Positions 46,818 through 56,900 of a stretch of 63,223 nucleotides of DNA are shown piece after piece. Source of the stretch: Burkholderiales bacterium (lineage in GTDB: Bacteria > Pseudomonadota > Gammaproteobacteria > Burkholderiales > Burkholderiaceae_B); NCBI GenBank assembly GCA_021300475.1, contig JAJTDO010000012.1, positions 31,921 to 95,143 on the forward strand, written 5' to 3'. Each line of letters opens with the position of its first letter. The first letter of the stretch is position 1. A model generated the notes under the pieces. The model saw only the letters and a list, made by a program, of their open reading frames with translations. It was not told the origin of the DNA and did not search any database. A program made the translations under genes and the position numbers.

Positions 46818-48037
46818 ACCAAGCCGCCAGCACCACCTTGTCTTTTGAACTGCCACACAACGCACCCGCCGCAGCCCGTTGGGTACTAAAAGTACTGAAC
46901 AGCCTGAAACACGGCACATTGGAAGTCACCACGCCGGACGGTGCGCACTTGCAATTTGGCCACGGCGGACAACCACACGCAAATATGCACATTAAAGATT
47001 GGAATTTGTGCAATCGCGTGCTGAAGGCCGGTGATATTGGTCTGGCAGAAAGCTTCATTGACGATGAATGGGCCACCACAGACCTGACCCAGTTGCTGAT
47101 TCTTTTCCTGCTCAACCGCAAGGAAGTGGAATCCATGATTTACGGCAGTTTTTTGGGCAGCCTGTTTTACCGCTTGAAGCACTTGCTCAACAGAAACACC
47201 AAGGCGCAGGCTAAAAAGAACATTCATGCGCACTATGATCTGGGCAACAATTTCTACAAGCTGTGGCTGGACCCTTCCATGACCTATTCAAGCGCCTTTT
47301 TCAAAGGCGATGAAAACATGGGACTGGAGCAGGCACAGCATGAAAAATACCAGGCCATACTCGACTGGATACAGCCGAAAAACGGCGACAAGCTTTTGGA
47401 AATCGGTTGTGGTTGGGGTGGTTTTGCTGAAGCGGCCGGTCGACTGGGTGCACATGTCACAGGTCTGACACTGTCTTCACAACAGTTGGCATACGCGAAG
47501 GAGCGCCTGCAAAATGCAGGTCTGGCCACGCAAGCCGATCTGCGTTTCCAGGATTACCGCGATTGCGGTGGCAGTTTCGACGGTATCGCTTCCATTGAAA
47601 TGTTTGAAGCGGTGGGCGAGCAATACTGGCCAAGTTACTTTAAAACGGTGGCTGACCGCTTGAAACCGGGCGGTCGCGCCGGCATACAAGTCATCACAAT
47701 TGATGAAAGCCTGTTTGACCGCTACCGCAAGTCCACGGACTTCATTCAGCAATACATTTTCCCGGGTGGTATGCTCCCCAGCAAAACCTTGTTCAGGCAG
47801 TTGGCTGAAAAGGCGGGTCTGCGTGTGGTAAAAGCTGAAGAATTCGGTTTGGACTACGCCAAAACCCTGAGAATTTGGCGCGATGTTTTCACGACCCATC
47901 TGGCGGAAGTCAGGGCGCAAGGGTTCGATGAAAAGTTTATTCGTATCTGGACATTTTATCTGGCCTATTGCGAGGCTGGCTTCATGGAAAAAAATACCGA
48001 TGTGGTTCAGTTCTACCTTGAAAAACCCAAGGCTTAA
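46814..48037 (+). CDS. cfa: Cyclopropane-fatty-acid-synthase-type methyltransferase
   Basis: SAM-dependent methylation of unsaturated phospholipid acyl chains. 407 aa with IHAHYDLGNNFYKLWLD, the SAM loop LLEIGCGWGGFAEAAG, and SIEMFEAVGEQYWPSYF containing the catalytic-region Glu. The paired N-terminal lipid domain is present. In the DUF1365/FAD context the product could be a methylated or furan-type acyl chain rather than a plain cyclopropane; I cannot tell from sequence. Confidence 0.94.
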   Translation: MNQAASTTLSFELPHNAPAAARWVLKVLNSLKHGTLEVTTPDGAHLQFGHGGQPHANMHIKDWNLCNRVLKAGDIGLAESFIDDEWATTDLTQLLILFLLNRKEVESMIYGSFLGSLFYRLKHLLNRNTKAQAKKNIHAHYDLGNNFYKLWLDPSMTYSSAFFKGDENMGLEQAQHEKYQAILDWIQPKNGDKLLEIGCGWGGFAEAAGRLGAHVTGLTLSSQQLAYAKERLQNAGLATQADLRFQDYRDCGGSFDGIASIEMFEAVGEQYWPSYFKTVADRLKPGGRAGIQVITIDESLFDRYRKSTDFIQQYIFPGGMLPSKTLFRQLAEKAGLRVVKAEEFGLDYAKTLRIWRDVFTTHLAEVRAQGFDEKFIRIWTFYLAYCEAGFMEKNTDVVQFYLEKPKA

Positions 48038-48596
48038 GCATTTCGTTTTTGCAACTGCACTGGCCTTGGGTGTAGCCCCCCTTCAAACAGCGCTGGCGCA
48101 GCAAGGCACGGCTGAAGCCGCTGTCTTGAGCACTGCTGCTGCGGCAGCACTGCCGAATGCAAAAAAAATGGGCGAAGCCACCATGCGGTGGTTTGGCCTG
48201 AAACTTTATGACTGTCAGTTGTGGTCAGAAAAAGCGCCTGGGCAGTTTAATTTCAAAACCGACAAGCATTACCTGGAACTGGTATATGCGCGCAATTTCG
48301 ACGGCGAGAAAATCGCTGAAAAGTCGCGTGAGGAAATTGAAAACCAAGGCGTGGGTAAAAGCGCGCAACTGGATCAATGGCAAAAGAAACTCACAGAAAT
48401 CATTCCCAACGTGAACAAGGGCACCCGTCTGGCCGCCCTCTATGTGCCTGGCAAAGGCATGTCACTGCTTAAAGATGGGCTACCGGTGGGTGAAGTGAGC
48501 GACCCTGAACTGGCTTCCGCCTTCATGGGCATTTGGCTGGATCCGAAAACCTCGGAACCTGTGCTGCGAGAAAAACTCATTGGCTTGAAGAAATAA
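48000..48596 (+). CDS. Chalcone-isomerase-like periplasmic protein
   Basis: 198 aa from the ATG at 48000 (overlaps cfa by 38 nt); a TTG at 48018 would reduce the overlap to 20 nt. Signal peptide to about residue 34 (ATALALGVAPLQTALA). The chalcone isomerase-like domain runs from GEATMRWFGLKLYDCQLW to ASAFMGIWLDPKTSEP. Bacterial members lack a proven flavonoid role and often sit in this lipid/stress cluster. Confidence 0.88.
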   Translation: MWFSSTLKNPRLKHFVFATALALGVAPLQTALAQQGTAEAAVLSTAAAAALPNAKKMGEATMRWFGLKLYDCQLWSEKAPGQFNFKTDKHYLELVYARNFDGEKIAEKSREEIENQGVGKSAQLDQWQKKLTEIIPNVNKGTRLAALYVPGKGMSLLKDGLPVGEVSDPELASAFMGIWLDPKTSEPVLREKLIGLKK

Positions 48597-48606
48597 GGGG
48601 CCCACG

Positions 48607-49884
48607 GTGAATGCAGGCCCGAAGCAACTTCTGGGGTATGGCGCCTTTGGCTGGGCCTTGGGTGCAGTTGCAGTGCCCCTCTACATACAAGTGCCTTTCC
48701 TCTACACCCGCGGATTTGGCGTAGCCTTGGGTTGGGTGAGCGCCATTTTATTACTAACGCGTCTGCTTGATGCCGTGGCCGACCCGCTTATCGGTCTATG
48801 GATAGACAGAATCAAGGCGCAGCGTGGCTATGTGCCAGCCATTGTGGCGTCCGCTCCTTTAATGGTGCTGGGCATGTGGGGGGTGTTTTTCCCTGTTGGC
48901 GACACTGAAATGGCAAAAGCCATCAGCCTGTGCGTCTCCCTCATCATCGTTCATTTCGGCTTCAGTCTGGCCACCATCGCCTACCAGTCTTGGGGTGCGG
49001 AACTGGGTGAAACAGACCAAGAGCGCTCAAAATTTGTGGCGGCCCGCGAAGGCATTGGCATTGCAGGCGTGGTGCTGGCGGTTTCTCTGCCAGCCACCCA
49101 CTATGCAGGCCCGCTGGCATTGGCATTCACGGTGGCCACCGGCATTGGCTTGTTCATACTGCTGAAATATTCGCCACGCCCTCACCATGTGTCTGAAATC
49201 ACCACAGCGTCCATCATTACGGAAACGGCCGGGCAAAGCATTCTGGCACCGCTGCGGCAACCCAGGTTCAGACGTTTGCTGATGATATTTCTGGTCAATG
49301 GCATCGCCGGAGCGCTGCCTGCCACACTGGTGCCCTTTTTTCTGCGCGACCGGCTGCAATTGCCCGACAGTGCGCAATGGACGTTGGGCGTTTATTTTTT
49401 GGTGGGTGCGTTTTCTACCGTGGTGTGGGTGAAAGTGGCGGACCGGATCGGTCTGATGAGCACCTGGATGATCGGTATTTTTCTCACGGTGATTGCGTTT
49501 CTGGGTGTGTTGCAACTGGAAGTGGGCAGCCTCTACGGCTTCCTTCTGATTTGCATACTGACAGGCCTTGCTTTGGGCACAGACTTGGCCCTGCCAGCTG
49601 CCATACTGGCGAAACTGATTTCAGAAGTCGGGGACCGAGGCCAAAGGGAAGGTGCCTATTTCGGTTTGTGGAACTGGGTGAATAAATTCAATCTGGCAGT
49701 GGCTCCTGCGCTGGCGCTGCCATTGCTGGGCCTGTTGGGCTATGAGGCGGCGGGCGATGGCACATCGGGGGTGGCGCAAAACACCGAAGCGCTGCTTGTC
49801 GTGTATTCAATCATTCCTTGTATTTTGAAAATCGTTGCGCTGGGCATGCTGGCGTTGGAAAAAAGAAGGAGCGTCACTTTATGA
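48607..49884 (+). CDS. MFS transporter, GPH-like
   Basis: 425 aa, about 12 membrane helices, GTG start. The motif LLTRLLDAVADPLIGLWIDR is typical of glycoside-pentoside-hexuronide:cation symporters (MelB-like). Substrate unknown; in this cluster it may move a lipid-related compound. Overlaps the DUF3833 gene by 4 nt. Confidence 0.88.
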   Translation: MNAGPKQLLGYGAFGWALGAVAVPLYIQVPFLYTRGFGVALGWVSAILLLTRLLDAVADPLIGLWIDRIKAQRGYVPAIVASAPLMVLGMWGVFFPVGDTEMAKAISLCVSLIIVHFGFSLATIAYQSWGAELGETDQERSKFVAAREGIGIAGVVLAVSLPATHYAGPLALAFTVATGIGLFILLKYSPRPHHVSEITTASIITETAGQSILAPLRQPRFRRLLMIFLVNGIAGALPATLVPFFLRDRLQLPDSAQWTLGVYFLVGAFSTVVWVKVADRIGLMSTWMIGIFLTVIAFLGVLQLEVGSLYGFLLICILTGLALGTDLALPAAILAKLISEVGDRGQREGAYFGLWNWVNKFNLAVAPALALPLLGLLGYEAAGDGTSGVAQNTEALLVVYSIIPCILKIVALGMLALEKRRSVTL

Positions 49885-50456
49885 TGAAATTTAATCAAGT
49901 CGGCAATTTTCTCCGTAAAAACGGTCTGCGGTTGTGTACTGCGGCCTTGGTGGCCGGGTCTGCACTGGGCTTGAGTGCCTGTTCAACGGTTGATCCTTCC
50001 ATTTACGCGCAGGAAAAGCCCAGATTTGAATTGCAGAACTACTTCAATGGCAAAGTGGACGCCTGGGGCGTGTTCACAGACCGCTCCGGCAAGGTAGTGA
50101 AACGCTTTACCGTGGTGCTTGATTGCCAGTGGAAAGGCGATACCGGCGTGCTGGACGAAGACTTCACCTATTCCGATGGCAGCAAGCAAAAACGGGTCTG
50201 GACCATCAAAAAACAAGGTGACAAGTACATAGGCACCGCAGCCGACGTGGTGGGCGAAGCCACCGGCGTGGCCAGTGGCAATGCCCTGCTCTGGTACTAC
50301 ACCATGGCGCTGCCGGTGGATGGTACCGTCTACAACGTGCAGTTCAACGACTGGATGTACCTGATGGACGACGAAGTGATGTTGAACAAAGCCGAAATGA
50401 GCAAGTTCGGCGTGAAACTCGGTGAAGTGACGCTGAGCTTTCGAAAACGCAAGTAA
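49881..50456 (+). CDS. DUF3833 lipoprotein
   Basis: 191 aa from ATG 49881. Lipobox ALGLSAC at about residues 30-36 predicts a lipid-anchored protein. Family segments: RFELQNYFNGKVDAWGVFTDRSG, DEDFTYSDGSKQKRVW, and NDWMYLMDDEVMLNKAEMSKFG. Function unknown. It regularly neighbours Cfa, SDR and DUF1365 genes in light/singlet-oxygen clusters. Confidence 0.92.
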   Translation: MMKFNQVGNFLRKNGLRLCTAALVAGSALGLSACSTVDPSIYAQEKPRFELQNYFNGKVDAWGVFTDRSGKVVKRFTVVLDCQWKGDTGVLDEDFTYSDGSKQKRVWTIKKQGDKYIGTAADVVGEATGVASGNALLWYYTMALPVDGTVYNVQFNDWMYLMDDEVMLNKAEMSKFGVKLGEVTLSFRKRK

Positions 50457-50466
50457 GGAATAGCCA

Positions 50467-51261
50467 ATGCCATTGAATACCCCCATCAAGGACTGGTCCA
50501 ACAAACGAGTCTGGATCATAGGCGCCTCCACCGGTATTGGCGAGGCCTTGGCCAAGCAGCTCTCGCACGCGGGTGCCAGGTTGTTCATTTCCGCACGCAG
50601 CAAAGACAAGCTCGAGTTGCTGGCCGGTGCATTGAACGCAACGCGCGCCCTGCCCTTTGACATGACACATGAAGCCGCTGTTGCACATGCGGCTGAAACG
50701 GTGTTTGCGGAATGGGGTGGCGTGGATGTGGTGGTGGTCATGGCGGGCACCTACGTTGAAATGCGGGCGCAAAATTTTGATTTGGCAGCAGCCAAGCACC
50801 AGGTTGAAGTCAATATCAACGGCGTGTTGAATGTGCTGGCTCCCGTGTTGCCGCAACTCATCAAGCAAGGCAGCGGGCACATCAGCCTGGTGTCCAGCGT
50901 GGCCGGATACAGTGGCTTGCCCAATGGCATGATCTACGGCGCCAGCAAGGCAGCCTTGATCAACATGGCAGAGGCGCTCTTGGTAGACCTGAGTGAAAAC
51001 AACGTGGATGTAAGCTTGGTGTGTCCAGGTTTTGTTGAAACACCGCTGACGGCAAAAAATGAATTCCCCATGCCTTTCATCATCACGGTGGAAGAAGCGG
51101 CAAAAGCCATGGTGGACAGCTTTGCCCGTGGCGATTTTGAAATGCATTTCCCCAAAAAATTCACCCGCATCTTGAAATTTTTGCGCTTGCTGCCCTACAC
51201 CTTGTATTTTGCCGCAGTGAAAAAAACCACGGGCATGGGAGGCAAAAATGCACGTGCCTGA
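50467..51261 (+). CDS. Short-chain dehydrogenase/reductase
   Basis: 264-residue Rossmann-fold NAD(P) oxidoreductase. Cofactor loop IGASTGIGEALA near residue 18, NVNG-type segment VNINGVLNVLAP, catalytic Ser in LVSSVAGYSG, and Tyr/Lys in YGASKAALINMAE. Substrate unknown. 10 nt after the DUF3833 gene. Confidence 0.93.
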   Translation: MPLNTPIKDWSNKRVWIIGASTGIGEALAKQLSHAGARLFISARSKDKLELLAGALNATRALPFDMTHEAAVAHAAETVFAEWGGVDVVVVMAGTYVEMRAQNFDLAAAKHQVEVNINGVLNVLAPVLPQLIKQGSGHISLVSSVAGYSGLPNGMIYGASKAALINMAEALLVDLSENNVDVSLVCPGFVETPLTAKNEFPMPFIITVEEAAKAMVDSFARGDFEMHFPKKFTRILKFLRLLPYTLYFAAVKKTTGMGGKNARA

Positions 51262-51570
51262 ATCGGATGCAACGCCATCAAGCGGGTGTTTGGCCACATG
51301 TTCATTGCACTGAACGAACCCCGCTTTGAGGTGACTGCCAACTTCGGCAAGGGCAATGAGGCGTTTCTGTCCTGGAACTTTATTTTTAAATTCAAAGATA
51401 CACAACCAGAAGTGCTGCAGTGCATCCGCGGTGCCACACACCTGAAATTCTCTGAAAACGGACGGGTTTGCTACCATAGGGACTACTGGGATGCGGCGGA
51501 AGAGCTGTATGAGAAAATCCCGTATCTGGGTGGATTGATGCGCTGGATAAAACGTCGGGCAGCGGGTTGA
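51262..51570 (+). pseudogene. NTF2/SnoaL-like protein remnant, N-terminus deleted
   Basis: Directly after the SDR stop and in the same frame comes CNAIKRVFGHMFIALNEPRFEVT and then HRDYWDAAEELYEKIPYLGG, the C-terminal two thirds of the NTF2-like protein usual in this cluster. The expected N-terminal 40-50 residues are absent. An ATG at 51248 (MHVPESDA) is in a different frame and soon stops, so it may be the original start cut from its body. A GTG at 51286 could make a 94-residue fragment. Confidence 0.7.
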
Positions 51571-51683
51571 ACAAACCGTCTTAAACAATGTCTGAATTTC
51601 ACTGAAAAGCGTGGCGTGTCATGCAAAGGTCGCAAACCTCTGCTAATCTTTAAATTAATGTCGACAGGAATCACAAGGCCCTT

Positions 51684-52556
51684 ATGTTGTACCCGGAATT
51701 ATTCAAATCGTTGGAAAGTGTGCGTTGGTCCATGGAAAAAGACATTCCTTGGGACAACTTCAATGCGTCTTTGCTCAGCGAGGAGCAGGCACAAACCATC
51801 AAAATGAACGCAATCACCGAATGGGCTGCGCTTCCGGCCACGGAGATGTTTCTTCGCGACAACCGCCACGACAGCGATTTCTCGGCCTTCATGTCCATCT
51901 GGTTTTACGAAGAGCAAAAACACTCTTTGGTGCTGATGGAATATTTGCGCCGCTTCCGGCCTGACTTGGTGCCCACAGAAGAAGAGTTGCACGCCGTGCG
52001 CTTTGAATTCGACCCCGCACCGCCGCTGGAAACCCTGATGCTGCACTTCTGTGGTGAAATCCGCCTGAACCACTGGTACCGCTGCGCATCAGACTGGCAC
52101 ACAGAACCGGTTATCAAGCAGATTTACAAAATCATCTCTCAAGATGAAGCCCGCCACGGTGGTGCCTACTTGCGCTACATGAAGCGCTCACTGGAACAAA
52201 TCGGCGACCACGCACGCGAGGCCTTCGCCAAAATCGGTGTTTTAATGGCTTCAGCAAGAAGAACCAGTCAGGCACTGCACCCCACCAACCTGCATGTGAA
52301 CAAAGACCTGTTTCCCTTGGACACCATTCAATCCCGCTTGCCCAACCCGGACTGGCTGGAGCATTGGCTGGACCAGCAAATTCAATTCGACGCAACTTGG
52401 GAAACCAAAGTGGTTGAACGCATTTTGCACAACCTGAGCCTGTTGATGGACCGCTCTTTCGCCTCGGTGCAAGACTTGAACCGCTTCAGAAAAGAGATAG
52501 GTAGAAAACTCAGCGAGCTCGGCAGCAATACCCCCTCTACAGCGGTAACCAACTGA
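51684..52556 (+). CDS. Ferritin-like di-iron domain protein
   Basis: 290 aa with AAGG 5 nt before the ATG. Two di-iron half-sites are visible: an upstream Glu helix and WFYEEQKHSLVL, then HFCGEIRLNHWY and ISQDEARHGGAYL (E/D-x2-H spacing). This is the arrangement of ferritin-like oxygenases or acyl-ACP-desaturase relatives. The reaction is not known. Placed just after the lipid cluster, it could act on acyl chains, but that is inference. Confidence 0.85.
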   Translation: MLYPELFKSLESVRWSMEKDIPWDNFNASLLSEEQAQTIKMNAITEWAALPATEMFLRDNRHDSDFSAFMSIWFYEEQKHSLVLMEYLRRFRPDLVPTEEELHAVRFEFDPAPPLETLMLHFCGEIRLNHWYRCASDWHTEPVIKQIYKIISQDEARHGGAYLRYMKRSLEQIGDHAREAFAKIGVLMASARRTSQALHPTNLHVNKDLFPLDTIQSRLPNPDWLEHWLDQQIQFDATWETKVVERILHNLSLLMDRSFASVQDLNRFRKEIGRKLSELGSNTPSTAVTN

Positions 52557-52558
52557 CC

Positions 52559-53047
52559 ATGAGCAACCGTGACCCGGCATTCCTGAAAAAAATAACCCGC
52601 CCGGAAGACTTGGCGCAGGCTGCTGCAAAACTGCCAAAACCTGTGGTGTTCACCAACGGCGTATTTGACATTCTGCACCGCGGCCATGTGACCTACCTGG
52701 ACCAAGCCAGACAGGAAGGCGTGAGCCTGATTGTGGCGCTCAACAGCGACGCATCGGTAAAACGCTTGGGCAAAGGACCGGACCGCCCCATCAACCAGCA
52801 AGACGACCGCATGGCCATTCTGGCGGCGTTGGAATGTGTGAGTCTGGTCACGGTGTTTGAAGAAGACACGCCACTGAATGCGATTTTGCAGGCCAAGCCA
52901 GACGTGTTGGTCAAGGGTGGCGACTGGCCAGTGGAAAAAATGGTGGGTGCCAAGGAAGTTCAAGCTTGGGGTGGCAAGGCCGTTTCAATCGCATTTGACC
53001 ACGACCGCTCAACCACCGCCACACTGGCAAAAATCAGAAGCCTTTAA
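52559..53047 (+). CDS. rfaE2: Heptose 1-phosphate adenylyltransferase (RfaE2)
   Basis: Makes ADP-D-glycero-beta-D-manno-heptose for the LPS inner core. 162 aa, a stand-alone C-terminal half of E. coli HldE. The nucleotidyltransferase motif is FTNGVFDILHRGHVTYL (HxGH = HRGH), and FDHDRSTTATLAKIR is the distal signature. Starts 2 nt after the ferritin-like gene. Confidence 0.95.
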   Translation: MSNRDPAFLKKITRPEDLAQAAAKLPKPVVFTNGVFDILHRGHVTYLDQARQEGVSLIVALNSDASVKRLGKGPDRPINQQDDRMAILAALECVSLVTVFEEDTPLNAILQAKPDVLVKGGDWPVEKMVGAKEVQAWGGKAVSIAFDHDRSTTATLAKIRSL

Positions 53048-53064
53048 ACAGATCTCAGGGCTTG

Positions 53065-53997
53065 TCAGCCCTGAACAGAGGTTTTCCAGAAACCTGAAGC
53101 CGCCACGGCAGGATCTGCGGCCGGCCACTGCAGGCCCATGCGTTCCAACACGCCAACAAACAATTCTGCAGCAATCAGGTTGCGAAATCCTTTTACATCG
53201 GCCGGCAAAACCCACCAAGGCGCATTGTCTGTGTGTGTACGGTCTATGACCTGTTCAATGACATGCGCATGAACGCTGTAATGCTCACCGGCGTGCAAAT
53301 CAGCCGCCGTAAGTTTCCAGCGCTTGACCGGGTCGTTCCAGCGCGCCACAAAGCGTTCGTGCTGGGTTGATCTGGACATGTGCAGAAAGATTTTCAGGAT
53401 GTGGGTGCCGTTGTCCGTAAGCATCCGTTCAAAATCGTTGATGTGTTTCACCCGTGCTTCTATCCAGCGTTCGCTGGGCTGCTCGTTGGCCATGGGCATG
53501 ATGAGCGCATCGTAGTGGCTGCGGTCAAAAATAACGCATTCACCATCGCCCGGCACATACGGATGCACACGCCATAAAAAATCGTGGGAATCTTCCAGCC
53601 GGGTGGGAACGTTGAAAGTGACCATGCGAATGGCCATGGGGTGTTGGCCAGCAATCAGTTTTCTGGCAACGCCGTCTTTTCCGGCAGCGTCCATCCCTTG
53701 CAGGATAATCAGAAGCCGCTGCTTTTTTTGCGCGTGCATGCAGGTCAGCAGTTGGTCCATGCGAACCGACAACTGGTTTAGCTTGTCCGTCATTTCCTCT
53801 TTTGAGGGAAAGGTGTCTGGCGCTGTTGCCCACTGGCGCAAGCGAAAGTAGCCCGGAGCCACCATGCAGCCTTGCTTGAGCGTGTCCCATTGCGCATCGG
53901 AAACAGCGCAGGGTCCGGTCAGCGGAGGCGCTTCCATTTTTTTCGATGGTTCAGCTTTTCGCGGAGTGGGTTTAGGTATTTGTTGTTTTTCTGCCAT
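53065..53997 (-). CDS. ppk2: Polyphosphate kinase 2 (PPK2) family
   Basis: Phosphorylates nucleotides using polyphosphate, cytoplasmic. 310 aa: Walker A ILQGMDAAGKDGVARKL, the class signature VPTRLEDSHDFLWRVHPYVPG, and the lid/Walker B VIFDRSHYDALIM. An extra basic N-terminal extension of about 40 residues precedes the core. Single-domain PPK2 of class I/III; which nucleotide is used cannot be told. It overlaps the upstream oxidoreductase gene by 26 nt. Confidence 0.92.
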   Translation of the reverse strand: MAEKQQIPKPTPRKAEPSKKMEAPPLTGPCAVSDAQWDTLKQGCMVAPGYFRLRQWATAPDTFPSKEEMTDKLNQLSVRMDQLLTCMHAQKKQRLLIILQGMDAAGKDGVARKLIAGQHPMAIRMVTFNVPTRLEDSHDFLWRVHPYVPGDGECVIFDRSHYDALIMPMANEQPSERWIEARVKHINDFERMLTDNGTHILKIFLHMSRSTQHERFVARWNDPVKRWKLTAADLHAGEHYSVHAHVIEQVIDRTHTDNAPWWVLPADVKGFRNLIAAELFVGVLERMGLQWPAADPAVAASGFWKTSVQG

Positions 53998-56900
53998 GCT
54001 GAATTGCTCGAACAGGGATGTCTGGGCTCTTATCTTGCCCTAAAATGATGCAATGCAACAAGCGATTTATTTCCAAGCGTGCCAACTGCCTGTTGTTTTC
54101 GCGAACCGTGTCAAAACCACGCACTTTTTGAAACTCCAGAAGCAAATTAAATGCGGAATCAATGTTTTGCGGATCTAACAATGCTTGAACCTGACGCCAC
54201 ACATCCTCAAAAAATACAATCCATGCTGCATCTGCCTTGCGTTGCGGATGCGCAAAAAACGGGTCAAATGGTGTGTTGCGCAAAAACTTCAATTTACTCA
54301 GCCACTTGAATACAAACAGCATCTTGGGGCCGTACTGTTTTTTAACCAAGCGACCGGTGTCTGGGTGCATTTTGGCAAAAACAGGCGGTGCCAAGTAAAA
54401 ATTCAGCCGAACATCCCCGTCAAATTGATCTCGCACCCATTTTAAAAAAACCGGTGCTGAATGCAAACGGGCAACCTCATATTCGTCTTTTACATACAAC
54501 ACATGAAAATAAGTGCGTGCAAACAACAGACTGAGGGCTTTGCTGCCTTGAAACTTTGCTTCCACTTCTTCACAAGCCTGAACCCGCTGCAAAAATCGCT
54601 GTGCCAGTGTTTTGTTGTCATACTGCGTCAGCTCTTGAGCGAAGCGGGCTTTCAGCCGCTCCAATTGTTGTCGGGGCGATTCCGGCATGGGCAATTCGGT
54701 CTCACCCGCCCCGCGTGAAAACCCGGCCACCATGTCCGCCACCTCACGCAGGGACACCGCTGCGCGACGCCCCAAAGTAAAAGCTTCCAGATTTTTTTCA
54801 ACTTGTGTCCCGTTTAATTCGATGGCTTTTTTCAGGGCCTCAAGCGCCAACGGAATCCAGCCCTTCTGGAAAGCAAAACCCAGCAAAAACGGGTTGGCGT
54901 AAAGCGTGTCTCCCATGACGACTCGCATCCACTCCTGTGCCTGTAAAAATACCAAATCAGGGTTGCCCTTACCCACAGCGGCTTGCAAGTCTTGCTTCAG
55001 GGTTTGCTCGGGCGCCTGCCAGCTTACGTTCTTGATGAAGTCGGCAGTCGCGGTGGTGTTTGTATTGACGACGGCTTTTGCCTCGGGGCGCAATTTCGTC
55101 AAGGCCTCCGGTCCGGCAGAAACAATGAGATCACCTCCCAGCAGCACATCGGCCTCGCCGGTCGCAATGCGGGTGGCTTTGATGTCGTCCTGAGAGCGCG
55201 CAATTTGCACATGTGAAAACACCGCCCCGCCTTTTTGCGCCAAACCCGCCATATCAAGCACGCAGACACCCAGACCTTGCAAATGCGCCGCCATGCCCAA
55301 CAAGGCGCCAATTGTCACCACGCCTGTGCCCCCAACGCCTGTCACCATAATGCAGCAGCGGGGTTGCGCCTGGGTTAGAAAATCCCACTGCGGCGGGGGC
55401 AGTACCGGCCAGTCCTGAGACTTTAAGGGCTGAGCCTTTTTAAGTTGCCCACCCTCGACTGTCACCAAACTGGGGCAAAGACCGTTGAGGCAGGAAAAGT
55501 CTTTGTTGCAACTGGACTGATTGATTTTTCGCTTCACACCAAAATCGGTGTTCAAGGGTTCAATGGAAAGGCAATTCGACTCAGAACTGCAATCGCCACA
55601 CCCCTCGCATACGGCCGGATTGATGAGCACCCGGCGTGCCGGATCCGGGTAGAGCGGCAGGCCGTTTTCATCAAGGCGTTTGCGCCGCCGGCGCTTTTCC
55701 GAAGCGCAGGTCTGGTCGTAAATCAGCACCGTGGTGCCTGCTGTTTCACGCAGTTTTTTCTGCACACCGTCCAGCCGGTCGCGCCCGTGAATCTCAATGC
55801 CCGGCGCCATCAGAGCACGTTGCGCGGCGGTGTATTTTTCCGGTTCATCTGAAACCAGCACCACAGATGACACGCCTTCTGCCACCAACTGGCAAGTCAG
55901 CATGGGTACATTGATAATGCCATCAATGGCTTGTCCGCCAGTCATGGCCACAGCGTCGTTGTACAACAGTTTGTAAGTGATGTTCACCTTCGCCGCCACA
56001 GCCGCGCGAATGGCGAGAATGCCCGAGTGAAAATAGGTGCCGTCGCCGAGGTTGGCAAACATGTGTTGCGTTTCAGTGAAGGGTGCCTGTCCTATCCAGG
56101 GCACACCCTCACCGCCCATCTGAGTGTAGGTGCAGGTGGCCCGGTCCATCCAGACAGCCATGTAGTGACAGCCGATGCCCGCCATGGCGCGACTGCCTTG
56201 GGGCACCTTGGTGGACGTGTTGTGGGGGCAGCCCGAACAAAAATACGGTTTGCGCTCCACAGGGGCATGGGGGCGAGCAGCTTTGGCTTCACAGGCGCTG
56301 ATGACCTGCAAACGGTATTCGATGCTTTGCTGCAAGCGCTCTGGCAATTCGAAGCCCTCCAGACGCTGTGCAATGGCGCAGGCAATCAGCGCCGGGTTCA
56401 GCTCGTGGTGGGCTGGCAGCAACCAAGGCGCTTGCGGAATGCTCCACTCTCCACCATGGCGACCTTCGTTGTCGAAACGTTCATCGAACTTGCCATACAC
56501 CTTGGGTCGCAGATTGGCGTGCCAGTGGTACAACTCCTCCTTGATCTGGTATTCAATCACCTGCCTTTTTTCTTCAACCACCAGAATTTCCTGCAACCCT
56601 GTGGCGAATTGACGCAGCCCTTCCGGTTCCAAAGGCCAAACCATACCTACCTTGTAGAGCGTAAGCCCGATGTCTGCGCAGATCTGCGGCGTCAGCCCCA
56701 AATCTTCCAGTGCCTGGCGTGTGTCCTGAAATGCTTTGCCGCTGGCCACCAAACCAAGCCGGGGCCTGGGCGAATCAATCACCACACGGTTCAAACCGTT
56801 GGCCCTGGCATACGCCATTGCGGCGTAGAGTTTGACATCCAGTAAACGGGCCTCGGCCTCAAGCGGCGGGTCTGGCCAGCGTATTGAAACGCCTTGCGGG

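Noticed and set aside
50344-51588. 414-residue minus-strand frame opposite DUF3833 and SDR genes
   Set aside because: Antisense to two recognised proteins; composition is typical of a shadow frame.
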